DNA of 64,000 nucleotides from Spirometra erinaceieuropaei (GCA_902702965.1 CACRXP010000385.1:543077-607076); one strand, 5' to 3'. Counted from the first letter of the stretch, positions 15,101 to 25,900 are shown. Notes: a model not told the origin generated them from the letters alone. Numbers and translations are program-made.

Positions 15101-18100
15101 GGACTGTTCACTCACGCAACAATAGCATGCGCCGTCCTATCCTGACTACAGGACGCAAGTGAGTATTTCAGCTCCGGAGCCGATGGTCTACGGTCCACGC
15201 AGGCAAAACTGCAGTGACTGTTTCAGTCCTGGAACGAGGTTGGACTGGCGCACACCATCCCTAGGTGACTTCACAAGTAAGGCATGTAGTGATGCCGAGA
15301 GATAAAAGACTAGCAGACAGCGGGGAATAGTGTTCAAACATGTTTTATACTTAATCCAAAAATTGTGGGGCAGTGCGCGGGAATACGGACACTCCGTATT
15401 ATGGGTGACCTTGCGCTAAGTTCCGGAGGGGGGGGGGAGGTATTAGGAATAGAGTGGGGCCAGGAGGGCTAGGGTCAGGTGTAAATTTAGGGGGAGGTTT
15501 ATGGCTAGGGTTAAATTTGAAGTACATGAATAGGTGTCGCAAACGTCAGCAAAATGATATTTTAGAAGCTGGGAAGTGCAAAAGGAACGTGACTGTCAAC
15601 AGCAGCATGCGAATCCTGTTAGCACATAAAGTGACCAGGCGAGAATAGGTAGGAGAACAAAATCGTGCTATTGGAAAATTCGACATCACTATAAGATACA
15701 TTAAAGACGCAAATTACAGAATCTACCGGGGTAGCCAAAGACAAAGATGTTTTTGGCGAATAAAAAACCTTCCAGTTACTAGCATAGCTTTCCTTGGCAA
15801 GAGTGCAAGCAAATAGTCGGACTTGCAGCTTCATCCTTTTCTTCGGTAAAATAATAAACCAGACTTTGGTTTCGGTTATGTTGAGCTATCCTTTTACTCA
15901 TATAAAACTAAGCGCTGAAATCACTATTGGATGGTTTGCTGAGTTGAATGCCGTCTAAGTCCCTGCCCCGAACCAGGGAACTTTTGATTGCTGTCCGTGG
16001 TCAGTGCTAAAAGCTGCGGAATATGAGGCCGACTGACACGTCCTGCCTTTACTACTAGTAGGGCCGCGGCCGACATTCGTTTTATCATTGTAGAGCCCAG
16101 GTGAACAAGTATAACCCATTATCGAACGGACTGTTAGTCGTTATCCCTCCGTGCAGGCCATTATTCGCTTCCAAACTGTCTTCTCCTCTAGAGTGATGCA
16201 TTTCTATGTCAGACGTTCCGCCTCCCGCAATCAACACTGTAAGTTTGGTGCACAAATAACTGCGGATGTTGTGTGTGTGCGCGCATAGACACAATCGCTC
16301 GCCAGAGCAGGCAGCATCTACTCGTCCATCAGGGCTCAATTCTGAACCCTGTCCTCATTCAGACTGCTTATTTTGTCCCTTCATCGTGTCCTTTTCGCCG
16401 CTCCCTCATTTCTTAACCCCACCCGCCCAGTCTGCATGCTTTATGTGTCCCTTCGCATGCCACAACGATAGTACCTTCTAAGTGCCGGCTTAGGCGGAGT
16501 TCTACGCTAGGTATAACAAAACTTCCTTTTCTATGCTCATGCAAAAGCGTCAGTTCGGATTCCTTAGCCACTAATTGTTGCGAATCAAACAGTTTGCCGA
16601 CAAGGCCAGAGAGACCGAGCCAGCTCTCACCGTCTTTTTGTCTGTTGTTATTCAACCATGAACCATCCTGACCTGATACCAGGCAAGAATGATTTAACAC
16701 TTGAATTTGAGTCAGTCGCTATGGCGGAGAGCTTCAACGGTCTGCACAGCTGACTGTGAGCACATCTGTCGTTCAGTGTAATCGAGAACGTGTGATCGCC
16801 TCCGAGGCCTCTGACGCACGGAAAAGAAAGTACCAGCGGAGCTAACAAAGAGATTTCTCTGTATGTTAACAGTTCGGACTGGTGGACGCCTTTCATAATA
16901 ACGTCCGAGGGCGGCTTCAGCTCGCCATGAAGGGCCTACTGCTATGGGTTCACTTTAACCGACTGGGATTTTGTATCCTTCTCCTGAAAAGCCGAATTAT
17001 TTCACACTTACGTTGCATATATTGGCGTAGTTAGACTCGACAAAATGTATTTTACGTGAGGGTTACCCAAAATGAGCTGATAATCCGAGTAGAAGGAGGA
17101 GATCGTTGGAAAAAGTTTATTGAACAGCTTTCCGTTGGGCCTGAAGAGTCTGCTACTCACTGCCAATGCCCGTCCTTCAAACAGTCCGAATAGCATTTAT
17201 GTCGCTTCCTGAGTTAAACATCCCTGTCTTTGTCGCTTTCCTGCCTGCTTTCGATATCTCTGCTGCTTCTCGCATCTGGTTCGTGCGGGGGAAATGGCCA
17301 TCTGCCTATGTAGTACGTCAGCGGGTGAGAAACTGTTGCAGCTTCATTTGATGGGAGGAAGGCTGAGGAACGATCAGAAGGCACTGAATTGCAGTCTAGC
17401 CTGGAATCTGAGAAAAATCAACAGACACCTCATTCTGGTGCAGGCTGAAACGAACGAACAAGACGCCGGAGAGACGACTCTTAGAAATGGAACCAACACA
17501 ATGCAAATCTGCTTCCCAACAAGAGAGTTGATGGATTTTCCAAACTCATCAGGATAGAATTGATACAGATATGATGGGGTGAACATTGTGGCTCATTTGG
17601 ACCGTAGGAACTTCCAGGCGACCTTGTTGAACTTTCGAATTGTCCTACACAAAACTGAAAAGCTACGAACACTGGAATGAGTAATCTGTAAAAAAGCTGG
17701 ATTTATGAAGAAGAGTTTTTTCGCGGTCTTTCAAATATTCCCTGTCTCTCCAAAACATAGAGAGTGAATGTGTGATTTACGACGGTCTAAATTAATCCGT
17801 GCAATCAATAGGAATGGACAACAAGATCTTGGCTAAAAATACGGTCTCTTCAATGAAAGCATCTATTTGTTTACAAAAGCAGAATTAGATCCTCCGTTTT
17901 TAAATCGTCTCCGTAGGGCCTCCGAGCTATAAGGGCGCAGATAAGAGCTTGTAAGTTTTCTTTGCGACCATCGGTGTGGTCGCCGTCTAACAGGTGTCTG
18001 GTAATGGAAGGATGGGGTTTTGTCTACCGACCTGAGAAGCCATTTGTGAATGAACTGTTAACCGGGTAGCTTTGTGTTCGTCTACTATAACTACATACCC

Positions 18101-21100
18101 AACCATGTACGAACTCAGACACAGTGTGAAGTGCCCTGCGCATGAAAAGCATCCTCGGTTGCTTTCCATGGGAGACCTTCGTAGGACTGATAAATGAATA
18201 TCGGTCCCTGTGAATCAACTCGACTTCCCGTCTGCCATTCATTTTTGTGCCATTCAGTTACAGCAGTAAGTTGAGGGGCCGTGGCACTTTTTCGACTTAA
18301 ATAAATCCTGCCGTGTGCGAAATCCACGATTTCCCGACTGACATCCATCCCCTCGCTCACACGGACGACAGACGGACACTTGAACTGCCCGGGCAGACCG
18401 TTCTTTACCGTTTTTGCACCAATCAAAAGACGACAAATTATCTGGACAACAGAACTGTTGAAGGAGTCGACAATAACAAGCCAGAACAGGCTTTTTTGGG
18501 GGGGCGGTGGGGGTAGATGCCGCTGCACGTAGTGAGAGCGAATGAATGCAATCACTCCAGTACTAACAGCTGCTTCCCGAGTAGTTCAGCTGCATAAAAA
18601 GGCTCACTGGAATACACATGACTAGCATATTTACCGATATAAGCTACCATCAGTGTTGATCTGGGACCTCAACCAATACGGCTCTGGTTCTGCGTCTGTA
18701 TCTAGGCCCCCAGTTGTCATTCACTTGGTTTTCCATCCCCACACTGAAGACCGTTGAATCCAGTATCTTTTCCAGGTTTGAGTTCAACACTATTGGTCCC
18801 TTTTTGCGGAAGCCAGTACGAGCCTCCTTACCTTCCAATTACTGCCGTGCCGGATTAGGGTGTTTGGACTTTCAACGATTAAACAGTATGAGACCCGTAG
18901 ACAGAAGAGATCTTTACAGTCATCGATTATCCTAGGTCTTCAAGGGTGCCCATGCTTCAGCAGAAAATGCAAATGTTTTTTTCTTAATCGTAGAATTCAA
19001 GTTCTCATACCGGACATCCGGTCCACTGGAGGAGGATCGAACGCCATAATGCTCCCGGACAGCAAGCACTAATCCCATTTCGCAATTAGTGTGACGTCAT
19101 AGACATTCGNNNNNNNNNNNNNNNNNNNNNNNNNNNNNNNNNNNNNNNNNNNNNNNNNNNNNNNNNNNNNNNNNNNNNNNNNNNNTACTTCAGCAGAAAA
19201 TGCAAATGTTTTTTTCTTAATCGTAGAATTCAAGTTCTCATACCGGACATCCGGTCCACTGGAGGAGGCTCGAACGCCATAATGCTCCCGGACAGCAAGC
19301 ACTAATCCCATTTCGCAATTAGTGTGACGTCATAGACATTCGGTATATACTCTACGGAAAAGGTCACTAGTTCCGCCCAGCCCTTATGTGGGGCCTAATC
19401 CGTAAGGTGCTGACGACGAGGAGGCCTTATTTAACGACTCGTAGTATCAGCTAACAAGCAGGGCCTCTCGTCTCGTATTTCCTGCTCTTCTAGAATCTGA
19501 CACCTATAGTGCAAAACAGCTAACCGCACGTAACTATCTTCAAAAGTGTCCGTGTTTTACAACGACTTTTTGTCTCAGCAAGCTACGGTGAAAGTAGTAA
19601 ATTTCATAGGGCGGATATCATTAGTCGGCCGTCATCTTTAAACAGTGCATAGGGCCCACGTGCCTTTAAACTGTATCGACAACTTCCTGGAGGATATGAA
19701 TACGTATACGCTTCACTTCCTAGATCATTGCATCGAATAAGCTCAACTAAAAGCCCTTGAGCGAATTCGAGACGCAGTCTTTTGTGTTGCTCGTACCTTT
19801 ACAGTCTATTTTTGTCTATTTTTGATTGGGCAGCTGGAAGGATGGTTTTGTGTTTCCCACTATTTTAAGAGAACCAGACTTCGCATGTACACTTTCGGTC
19901 CCGTAAAATATATTAGCCTGGTTTAAATACACGCACATACGCTACTACACTATCTTTCTAGCAAGTATGTGTGTACGTTCACGTGTATGAATGAGGCCTT
20001 ATCCGCCCCTCCTAGCTCGCAACCATGCATCTCACGAACTCGGTGTTTTCATTTTGGCCTTTTGTATGTGTCTGTACGTGGTTAACTGCTCATTACTCAT
20101 CTAACGTGGGCAAAAATGCACCGATTTTGTCGTCTCATATGTGTTCCGGTTGAAAGACCGCTGTCCATGCTCTTTCTCACCGCTGCAGTTCATTTTTTTC
20201 TTTTGCGCACCACGTCTTCCAATTAAAGGCTCCATCACACATGGAGTTGTCTCTGTCACTATTCTTACTACTAATACTACTGCCACTACTAATACTGCCA
20301 TCACAACCATTGACATTACTAATAATATTACTAACATCATCACCAACGCTGCGACCATCTTTATTACTATCAGTACGAACAGGAATAATGTTGATCCGGC
20401 GACTATAAATTCTACTACCATCACTATCGCTGCTACTACTACTACTACTATGACTCAAGCTTCTCTCCACGTTGCCGAAGTATACAGGAGTAGGTAGATT
20501 TCGCAAGATTCCCAAAACTCTACATTTGGCGCGGCAAACCGTCCAAATCTCAGCCTATAGCTGAAGACCATTTGCTCGCATAGGCAACGTCTTTATTTCT
20601 TTACTCTTTCATACGCATAGTCTTCAGAGACTCAGGGAAGCCGAGGCAAGCAAAGGTTTACGGAGGTTGTCACTAATCTTGTCTAGACCTATGATGGGTC
20701 ATCTGACTGGATTTATTTTCTCTAGGCCTACTCTTTTCATACTTGGGCCCTCGAAAAATAGTAATGCTTGACGAGCGTGGAGAATTTAAAAGGCAAATAA
20801 AAGAAAGTTAAGTAATTTTTAGGAAAATAAGCTCAAACTTTCGCAACCTCTTGTTCAACAGTGGACAGTCGTTTAACCAACGGCTCAATAAAAAAAGAAT
20901 GCCAATGGATTTGGTGCGTAGGGGGAGGGAGGGCAACTTGGTGTAGGAAAAAGAGCTCTTATTATGACTACAACTCGTTGAGCAATTTGGGGCAGCACAG
21001 CATGGGAAACGTTAGGTGCAGGGGAACGGGAGGGGGCATGTTGTTATTGCCCCACAGACTTTCACTGACGCGGCTTCTGAATAGGACAGGAGACGCCCAG

Positions 21101-22974
21101 TCGTCGCTTGAAATAAGACCTTAAATGCTTTTGTTTGATCCACCACGTGACCTGTGCTCACCAGATGCCTCATAACTAAGCGTCTCGTTACCTTATTCCC
21201 TACACTCGGCAGCCATTTCAACATATCTCCGGCCAATCTAGTTGTCAATTCCCGTCGTGTGCACCCAATGTATTTACATCTGCAATTTCATGTAAACTCA
21301 CGGATAATATACGACAGGGCGCACACAGGCAAGATATTCTACACTGATTTAGGTGAAATAAGTATTTTCGTACTTATAATCATTATGTTAGTGGCAATGC
21401 GTGTCCGTTCAATCATGGACCGTAACCGCTGTTTGATTGCGTCTAACACACGACCCTTGAAAGAAAGATAGATACTCATAAGCTTCTTGGCACGTACACT
21501 TCTGTTGAATTTACAGGTCTGCATCGGCGATATTCACAAATACATCTCTTTGCGTAAAATTTTTTTGAAAAACGCATTTAGAGAATCTAGCATCGTCCTC
21601 AAACCTCTTTGGAGAACAGAATTATTGATCCGATTAAATGAGTTCAAATGCAAGTTTCTTTTTCACCTAGTTAGAGCGAAACTCGGGAATTGTGTGTGCT
21701 GCTCTTCCCACACAGTTTTTTCGATAAGATGGTCTCTGTATTGAATACTCTGCTCGCCATGTACGTGAACATCTAAGGAAGGCAACGCGTTGTTCTGCTC
21801 GTGCTTAATCGTAAACTTGACCTTGACATGTGTCTTGTTCATGACAATGGCCATTCGCATGTGGACCCGAGGTAGTTCGGGAGATACATATGTCCGTGTC
21901 CTACTAAGTCTGTTGCCTTATCTTGTTGGTTGGCGACACTTGCATTAAAGATCTGCGACTTGACACTGGAATAAGAACTCCGCGGACTGAATGGGCCATA
22001 CGCTGGATCCCGGGGGTACCTTTACCCGCGTCTCAACCCTAATCTTAAAATTAACTTTAGCCCCCTGGAAGCTAGCGCTATTCTCCTTGTTATACAGGGC
22101 GTCCATGTTCCATTGTCCTAACGTATTTGCTGCTGTTCTAATCAAAAAGCTGATGAGTATTTTGGTTTAATATCTTCACGCGATTTTAATGGGATGCCTG
22201 GGAGGTCACCCCGACAACTACAGTTTCCCGCCCCCAACCAAGATTTTCAGTCATACCTGCTTTACGTTCTCGCCAGCAATTCAGCCGTCATTTTGCCTTT
22301 TTGAGTCATTAAATTTGTACTTTTTTTCTTTAGAATCCCCTTCCACATCACTTAGCCCAAAAGGAGAGTTGCAATGTTTCACCTCCTTCTCCTCCCTCCC
22401 ACCCGAACCTTGTTTGGAAAATCTTTCCGGTGGCCCTAGCACACCAAGGCCCTCACCCCAGCCCCTCCTCTTTATAAAATCTGCCCCATCGACCCCGCTT
22501 CCTGAGGATTCGCTGTTAGATGCTGATGTAACCGCTACTGGCAAGTTCCTGACCCTGCCTGTCACTGGCGTGGGCCCCTCTGTCACGCCACCGTGCGGTC
22601 CTAGGAAGAAATTCGCCTCTAGCGGTTCCCATCATGGCCTTCACCTCTTCGGTGGCAGTGAGAGAGGCAGGCGCCTAAGTCTCAGTTCTGAATCCATGGT
22701 AAGTCACTTGCTACGCCGATTCACGCACGCGGATCCACAGGTGTTCAGTCTCAAACCCACCGCCGCCGCCGCCGCCGCCGCCACCATCACCACTACTACC
22801 GCCACAGTGCCCTTGCAGGCTCAGGAGGCTGCTCCTACGCCCTCAGACGAAAACGCAGATCTGAGTTCACCTGCTGTGAAGCGATCCAGCCTCATTCGAC
22901 CCCGGCTTATCCGCCTTGCTCGGATCCACACCATTGGGCCTACATTCAGTGGCAGGCATGCGCCAAAACGTTGA
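1..22974 (+). CDS. ARHGAP21/23: RhoGAP protein, ARHGAP21/23 type (3' two thirds, 13 exons)
   Basis: Role from family knowledge: it speeds GTP hydrolysis on Rho-family GTPases, and ARHGAP21/23 act at Golgi, junctions and the actin cortex. Exons that I can chain without a phase break: 3-108, 1600-2223, 4364-4551, 5476-5658, 6807-6932, 7788-7896, 8063-8352, 9731-9878, 10023-10218, 12258-12295, 13620-13796, 14542-14586, 22334-22974. Together they give 957 codons including TGA. The RhoGAP domain starts FVPFIVELC and carries the arginine finger in GIYRVSGN (codon 6879-6881). It continues with the ARHGAP21/23-like DKWNDINAVSCVLKTFLRNLP and NLALVFAPNLV, and ends VETIIKYHKWVF. The N-terminal PDZ and PH regions expected for the family would lie upstream of the window. 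The flanking regions are Ser/Thr/Gln-rich and weakly conserved, so those exons rest on splice sites and phase. The last exon rests on phase only, across a 7.7 kb intron. Confidence 0.85.
1600..2223 (+). CDS. ARHGAP21/23: ARHGAP21/23-like, exon b (Ser/Gln-rich linker)
   Basis: The acceptor is a CTTACTTCCACAG tract ending at 1599 and the donor is GTGAGG at 2224. About 208 residues, low-complexity: Ser runs, a Gly run (TTGGGGKG), and Gln-rich LLQQQEQQ. A linker of this kind between PH and RhoGAP domains is usual in the family. It starts and ends after codon position 1, compatible with both neighbours. Confidence 0.65.
2390..2690. repeat. Dispersed repeat, copy at 2.4 kb
   Basis: Intron sequence sharing blocks with 58,230-58,520 in the same orientation: CAGTTCGACCG near the start, CGCACTCTC in the middle, and GACTGGAGGTGGGCTCGG near the end (GACCAGAGGTGGGCTTGG in the other copy). 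It codes for nothing recognisable. It is probably a retroelement UTR. Confidence 0.4.
2700..4300. other. Intron sequence, nothing identified
   Basis: I see no coding exon with matching phase and no recognisable mobile element. The open frames at 3,722-4,198 overlap each other on both strands and look like chance. Confidence 0.5.
4364..4551 (+). CDS. ARHGAP21/23: ARHGAP21/23-like, exon c (Thr/Ser-rich)
   Basis: The acceptor CTCGCCAG ends at 4363. A second AG at 4367-4368 would break the phase, and only the first completes the split codon to Val. The donor GTACGT is at 4552, phase 0. Thr/Ser/Glu-rich: STTTTAETTEEEKANEA. An in-frame open stretch continues to the stop at 4627 if the donor is skipped. 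Confidence 0.6.
5476..5658 (+). CDS. ARHGAP21/23: ARHGAP21/23-like, exon d (just before RhoGAP domain)
   Basis: The acceptor TTTTGCTTCAG ends at 5475 and the donor GTGGGT is at 5659; both are phase 0. It encodes 61 residues beginning SKETVIGKTKQFLRR, a basic segment, with RCPRSTVSPV at the end. It directly precedes the first RhoGAP exon. A basic segment here fits the linker leading into the domain. Confidence 0.65.
6807..6932 (+). CDS. ARHGAP21/23: RhoGAP domain exon 1 (arginine finger)
   Basis: Acceptor TTTCTGTACTTTCAG, donor GTAAGT, exactly 42 codons in phase 0. It encodes the start of the RhoGAP fold (FVPFIVELC, LVERFGLNCVGIYRVSGN). The catalytic Arg of GIYR is at 6879-6881. This is the box-1 region of all RhoGAPs. 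Confidence 0.92.
7788..7896 (+). CDS. ARHGAP21/23: RhoGAP domain exon 2
   Basis: Acceptor TCTATAG, donor GTGAGT, 109 nt, ends after codon position 1. It encodes KMDEIDTSSDKWNDINAVS followed by VLKTFLRNLPDSLIPK, box 2 of RhoGAP with the conserved Lys. The DKW-DIN sequence is the feature that most favours ARHGAP21/23 over other RhoGAP families. Confidence 0.92.
8063..8352 (+). CDS. ARHGAP21/23: RhoGAP domain exon 3
   Basis: Acceptor AATTATCCGCAG, donor GTATGT, 290 nt (2 + 96 codons). It encodes the helical core ending in MTPYNLALVFAPNLVQPSED. The Asn of NLALVFAPNL is the conserved RhoGAP residue that contacts the GTPase. The last residues (KFKIW) run straight into VETIIKYHKW of the next exon. 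Confidence 0.92.
9731..9878 (+). CDS. ARHGAP21/23: RhoGAP domain exon 4 and acidic linker
   Basis: Acceptor TTTTTTTCAG. It begins LVETIIKYHKWVF, the last RhoGAP helix, then an acidic tail. The 3' end is uncertain. The phase-1 donors are GTGCGG at 9879 and GTACAA at 9981, the latter leaving a 42-nt intron. The frame also stays open through 10,333, so an unspliced exon reading into the next is possible. Confidence 0.8.
10023..10218 (+). CDS. ARHGAP21/23: ARHGAP21/23-like, exon after RhoGAP domain
   Basis: Acceptor TTTTCCCATACAG, donor GTCAGT after two bases of a codon. It encodes DVRPILRELLSAAAQLPPPP followed by an acidic Ser/Pro stretch and a basic end (LLSRKGSSRV, NRRQ). It has no recognised domain and is typical of a post-GAP tail. 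Confidence 0.65.
10340..11510 (-). mobile_element. RTE-type LINE 3' end with C2H2 finger tail (degenerate)
   Basis: On the minus strand, 11,501-11,226 reads CPHCPRTSTSRIGLVDHLR followed by GEPVPGAPTYTRYIRLH, the C2H2-like tail I associate with RTE-type LINE proteins of diphyllobothriid tapeworms. The second Cys-pair finger is damaged (HRSHC for CPHC). A block of 3' untranslated sequence continues to about 10,340. It lies antisense in an intron of the RhoGAP gene. The reverse transcriptase itself is absent, which fits a 5'-truncated insertion. Confidence 0.6.
12258..12295 (+). CDS. ARHGAP21/23: ARHGAP21/23-like, 38-nt micro-exon
   Basis: TTCTGTTTTACAG then 38 nt then GTGAGT. The first base completes AG+C (Ser), followed by SSLPSTDRIGE. 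Both splice sites are strong and both phases fit the neighbouring exons. It is too short to appear in an ORF scan. Confidence 0.6.
12300..13600. other. Intron, nothing firm identified
   Basis: A possible exon follows the strong acceptor at 12,858-12,872 (CGTTTGTCTTCCAG), but no frame joins the micro-exon and the 13,620 exon without a stop or phase error, so it is not called. Confidence 0.4.
13620..13796 (+). CDS. ARHGAP21/23: ARHGAP21/23-like, exon with SPIERARLDRLSF
   Basis: The acceptor ACTTTTTTCCATCCACCAG ends at 13619; the first two bases complete Gly. The donor GTAAGT is at 13797. It encodes ESECEASSLKGTP and LSPIERARLDRLSFLSADP. An upstream acceptor at 13,512 also keeps this frame open, but it does not match the phase left by the micro-exon, so the 13,620 start is preferred. 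Confidence 0.65.
14542..14586 (+). CDS. ARHGAP21/23: ARHGAP21/23-like, 45-nt exon
   Basis: Acceptor TGTTTTTTTGGCAG. The frame encodes SSDLGSESPHWGLY. There are two overlapping donors: GTGTGA at 14587 matches the phase of the 22,334 exon, while GTGAGG at 14589 is the stronger site but phase 0. If the stronger one is used, another exon must lie in the long intron. Confidence 0.45.
14600..18950. other. Large intron, first part
   Basis: No exon or element is supported. A G-rich tract (ten G at about 15,427) leads into TTAGGG-like sequence (15,455-15,525), listed separately. A G run is also present at 18,490. Confidence 0.5.
15455..15525 (+). repeat. Degenerate TTAGGG-like tract
   Basis: Contains GGGCTAGGGTCAGG, AATTTAGGGGGAGG and GGCTAGGGTTAAATTTG, variants of the TTAGGG telomere unit at irregular spacing. 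It is the reverse complement of the CCCTAA-like tracts seen elsewhere in the window. Confidence 0.5.
18955..19109. repeat. 155-bp repeat, copy left of N gap
   Basis: Begins CTTCAGCAGAAAATGC and ends CATAGACATTCG directly against the N run. It is repeated at 19,188-19,342 with one visible difference (GGAGGATCG against GGAGGCTCG). Confidence 0.9.
19110..19185. other. Assembly gap (76 N)
   Basis: A run of 76 undetermined bases inside the last intron of the RhoGAP gene model. Confidence 1.
19188..19342. repeat. 155-bp repeat, copy right of N gap
   Basis: Same 155 bases as 18,955-19,109 apart from one visible substitution, starting three bases after the gap. It is either a real tandem duplication or the same locus assembled twice on both sides of a gap. 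Confidence 0.9.
20250..20460. repeat. ACT/ATT trinucleotide microsatellite
   Basis: An imperfect array of ACT, ATT, ACC and ATC triplets, for example ACTACTAATACTACTGCC and near the end CTACTACTACTACTACTATG. The Thr/Ile-rich open frames here are products of the repeat. Confidence 0.9.
20900..21890 (-). mobile_element. Penelope-like element remnant (RT C-terminus and GIY-YIG region)
   Basis: Minus strand in order: 21,860-21,663 carries EQNNALPSLDVHVHGEQS, the Penelope RT block after the catalytic YxDD that normally reads NxLPFLDV. Thumb-like sequence with frameshifts follows (21,744-21,340). At 21,248-21,012 comes LKWLPSVGNKVTRRLVMRHL then VDQTKAFKVLFQATTGRLL and YSEAASVKV, the C-terminal half of the GIY-YIG endonuclease. 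The order and spacing match the second Penelope-like copy at 27.5-28.5 kb (HLPKWLLNQENKIQ; TSFRVLVRARTTRLLRYKEA). The N-terminal RT is missing. It lies antisense in a host intron. Confidence 0.65.
22005..22075. repeat. GGGGTACCT module with CCCTAA-like tail
   Basis: CCCGGGGGTACCTTTACCC then TCAACCCTAATCTTAAAATT. The same GGGGTACCT junction followed by CCCTAA-like sequence ends the repeats at 29.3 and 52.8 kb. Confidence 0.5.
22334..22974 (+). CDS. 3' terminal exon, probably of the RhoGAP gene
   Basis: The acceptor TTTTTTTCTTTAG ends at 22333 and the frame is open for 213 residues to TGA at 22972-22974. The protein is Pro/Ser-rich (SPSTSLSPKGE, PSTPRPSPQP) with an Ala run coded by CCG/GCC repeats near 22,760, a Thr run, and a basic end (SLIRPRLIRLARIHTIGP). 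No known domain is seen. Assignment to the RhoGAP gene rests on strand, phase and absence of another gene between. It could instead end a separate gene whose earlier exons I missed. Confidence 0.5.
22760..22800 (+). repeat. Coding CCG/GCC trinucleotide run (poly-Ala)
   Basis: An uninterrupted GCC-type run followed by ACC/ACT codons encodes an Ala tract then a Thr tract inside the terminal exon. A replication-slippage repeat, likely to vary in length between individuals. Confidence 0.8.
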
Positions 22975-25900
22975 AAATTTGTCTTTCATGCGGCCGTCCC
23001 TCTTCTTCTTTGAATAACTCTTCCTACAACATCCAGGGTGCCAGCACAAGAGTAGCGAACGCACACCAACATTTCGGCTTCATGCTTGTATGAGCACACT
23101 TGTGCGATTCGCTTCGAGTAAACTCGAGAAACGCGCTTGTCCTCCAATCTTCCCCTTTTCTCCCTCACTGTATCAGCTTTATACAGTTACACCCACACGC
23201 CAAAACTCTCCTACTTCCGTATTCGTTGTCATCATCATGAATGTTGCGTCGACTTTGGAGTTTCAGACCAGTGCGTCCAAAGATTTTCGGGTAGGAAGAA
23301 GTTATGACTTTAATTCCAGACTGGGATTCCCCGATTTCTTTGATGTTCTTCACCAAGTTCTTGCCAGGCCTTTTTATTACATGAAAAGGCCAAACAATTG
23401 GTTGTATTGAAGCATCGACAATGGCCACCTGAAAGTAAAGTAAGTTGGGTATTTTTGAACATGCATGCAGCTCATTCCCAAAAGTTAATATCTGTAGGAT
23501 TGAGTTGTGAAGCGTTATTTCTTGAACTTTCTGGATTTTTCAGTTTAGAAACAACTAGCCATTGAAATCATAGGTGGAAGAGCATCTCGATGCTGCAAGA
23601 TATAGAACTTCTGCTGTTATAGATAAACAAACATAAAAATAATTAAAAATACATGTTCGCTTGATCAGTGTAATTTGAATTGGCGGCCCAGTATGCCAAG
23701 AAAGGGTTACCACGTGATGATGGCGGTCTTGCATAAGAGACTCTTATATTTCCTTCAGTATATAACATCCGTTTAACACGAGGGGAATGATCATGAGCTC
23801 ACATATGAAAGGACGATAAACTCGCACAGATTTCTAAAAATCACCGCAAGATGCGATTTAACCATCGACTTGTTTCGATTAGCTACCACTTGTTATACCA
23901 TACCAGTTCATACGCTTGCTCGGTGGGATTCGAACCCACACAGTAAGGGGAAGTCTTTAGTACAGCCAACGCTCTAGTCACTTGAGTTACGAGGCCCCGC
24001 CGGACGACGCGAGTTTAATCACATTTGGGTCAATCCGTTTTACTTGGCTGCATGCAAATTTTATATCCTAGAAAGTGGAGAAAGGGGCAAGGCATATTGG
24101 GATGGCTAAGGCCACCAAAATCAAGTCCTTGCGCAGACAGGCATCTATCGTCTTGTAAGGGCTCTTTGGAAGCGTCTTGGCCAGAGCTTTGTAGACTCGT
24201 CTAGGGTGTCAGCGGTTCGTCCTACTACCGCATTCTCTGCTATGGTGCACCACTTTTCTGTTCGTAACATGCGCAATTCGCTTTTCAAACACTAGTATAT
24301 GCCTCTGAATACTGACCGTCATTCAGCCATGTCAGTTTTCGAGTTGAGCGGTATCTGGACCAAAACAGTGACTTCAAAATTTAATTTTATGGCCAGTGAC
24401 ATGAGCCCTGACTACAGCGCAGGTAAGGACTTAAACTCCGTCAATTTATTAAAAATGCTGAAATTTCGAAAGCCCCTTAAACGTTTCCGTCTGCTTATAG
24501 AATCCAAAGTCTGGTTCATACCTCTTAAGATAACCTATTACAAGGCTGTCGCTTCTGTTGGGGTTTAGGATTCTCTTACCTGCGAACTCAGTCCTATAGC
24601 TACTGTGTTCAGTTTTTAGCATTTGAACGAATAATCTCTTTTGTATTGGCTTCAGTTCAACTCCCAAAGTCCTCTTCACTCGGTGGTCGGCGAAATTCAA
24701 CCCAAGCAGCTTTCGTGCTGTCAGAGCCAAAGTCCACATCGGCCGCCTATTTTCTAATGATTTCGTTTCGATGGTACAGTTGGGTGAAGCGGATCTTGCC
24801 TGGTATATCTGTCTCTCCCTTGCCCTCTATCTTGCAATCTTCCGCACTTATATGAGTTGTAAACACCACGTCTTCAAACAGTCTGGTCCCGTAAATCCTG
24901 CCCATCTACTTTCGTTTGAGCAACAACGACTTCCGCCCTTTTCCTCCCATACTTTTGCTATAAATATGTGGCAAGAGCCCCGTCAGCCCGGCCGCCCGTC
25001 ATTTTTCCCAAAAGTGGTGCATTTTCTACGCGGGTTTTAAGTACTCCCCTTAATTTTGCTAAACCAAAATCATGTATAAAACCGAATTTTCTGGAAAAAC
25101 CTAGGGGAATCCAAGCATTGCTTTGCTATTTTCCCTCACACCCTTTGCATGGTACCCTCCAACCTGATTTAATCGGCAGGTGCAGTAGTCGGATTGTTGC
25201 GCTGACTTCGTTGACCCTTTCCTGTGTGCTCTCTGTCCCCGGCTTTTGCTGACTTATATTTGATGCAGGGGTAATGCGCTTGAGAATTCTTTGCTTTCTT
25301 TTTTGCTCTGGCGTTTATGGTAAATGCGCCCCAGGAACTCGCAGTCGTAATTACAGCTTGAATTTAGGTGGATGGATATCGGTTTAACTTTTACCTTCTT
25401 TGATGATTTGGCAGAGGGCCATCAGTTTTGAGAAAATTCAGCATGCAGATTGCGCACGCAACGTCTTCTGAGGTCTTGCGTTTGCCACTTAAATGGCTAA
25501 AGTAATATGGTCACTATGGGAAACGAGATGGCCGTAGAACAGAACTCTCAGTTACGCAGCTGCAGACAGGGATTTCGTAAGGTGTTACAGCACGGCCGCC
25601 CTCTCGGAAGGTGGTGTTAGGGAAGAAGCGTTTGATCTACATTGCAACGTCATCGAGCAGGCAGCAGACGTTTAGATTATCAAATAGTAATCCGTGAGCT
25701 TCGTTAAAATCAAAGAAGACAACATAGAAGTCGTCGCTAATACTAATCCTCTTCGTAATTACATACACAACACAGAGGACATCTTTGAGACCCCTGTTAC
25801 TCTTTGGGTAACAGAAATGATTTGTGTTTAAGAGGTTGCACAGATCGAAGAGCACAAATACGGTCAATGGGAATGTTTTATATAACTTTTGTGGCAGTTT

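Noticed and set aside
18955..19342. Biological tandem duplication
   Set aside because: Both copies touch an N gap and are nearly identical, so an assembly artefact is the simpler reading. Kept as a finding to test.
20141..20515. Thr/Ile-rich and Ser-rich frames on both strands
   Set aside because: Products of a trinucleotide microsatellite, open on both strands because of base composition.
23919..23997. Functional tRNA gene on the minus strand
   Set aside because: The T-arm is perfect but the outer acceptor stem does not pair and the anticodon arm is unclear.
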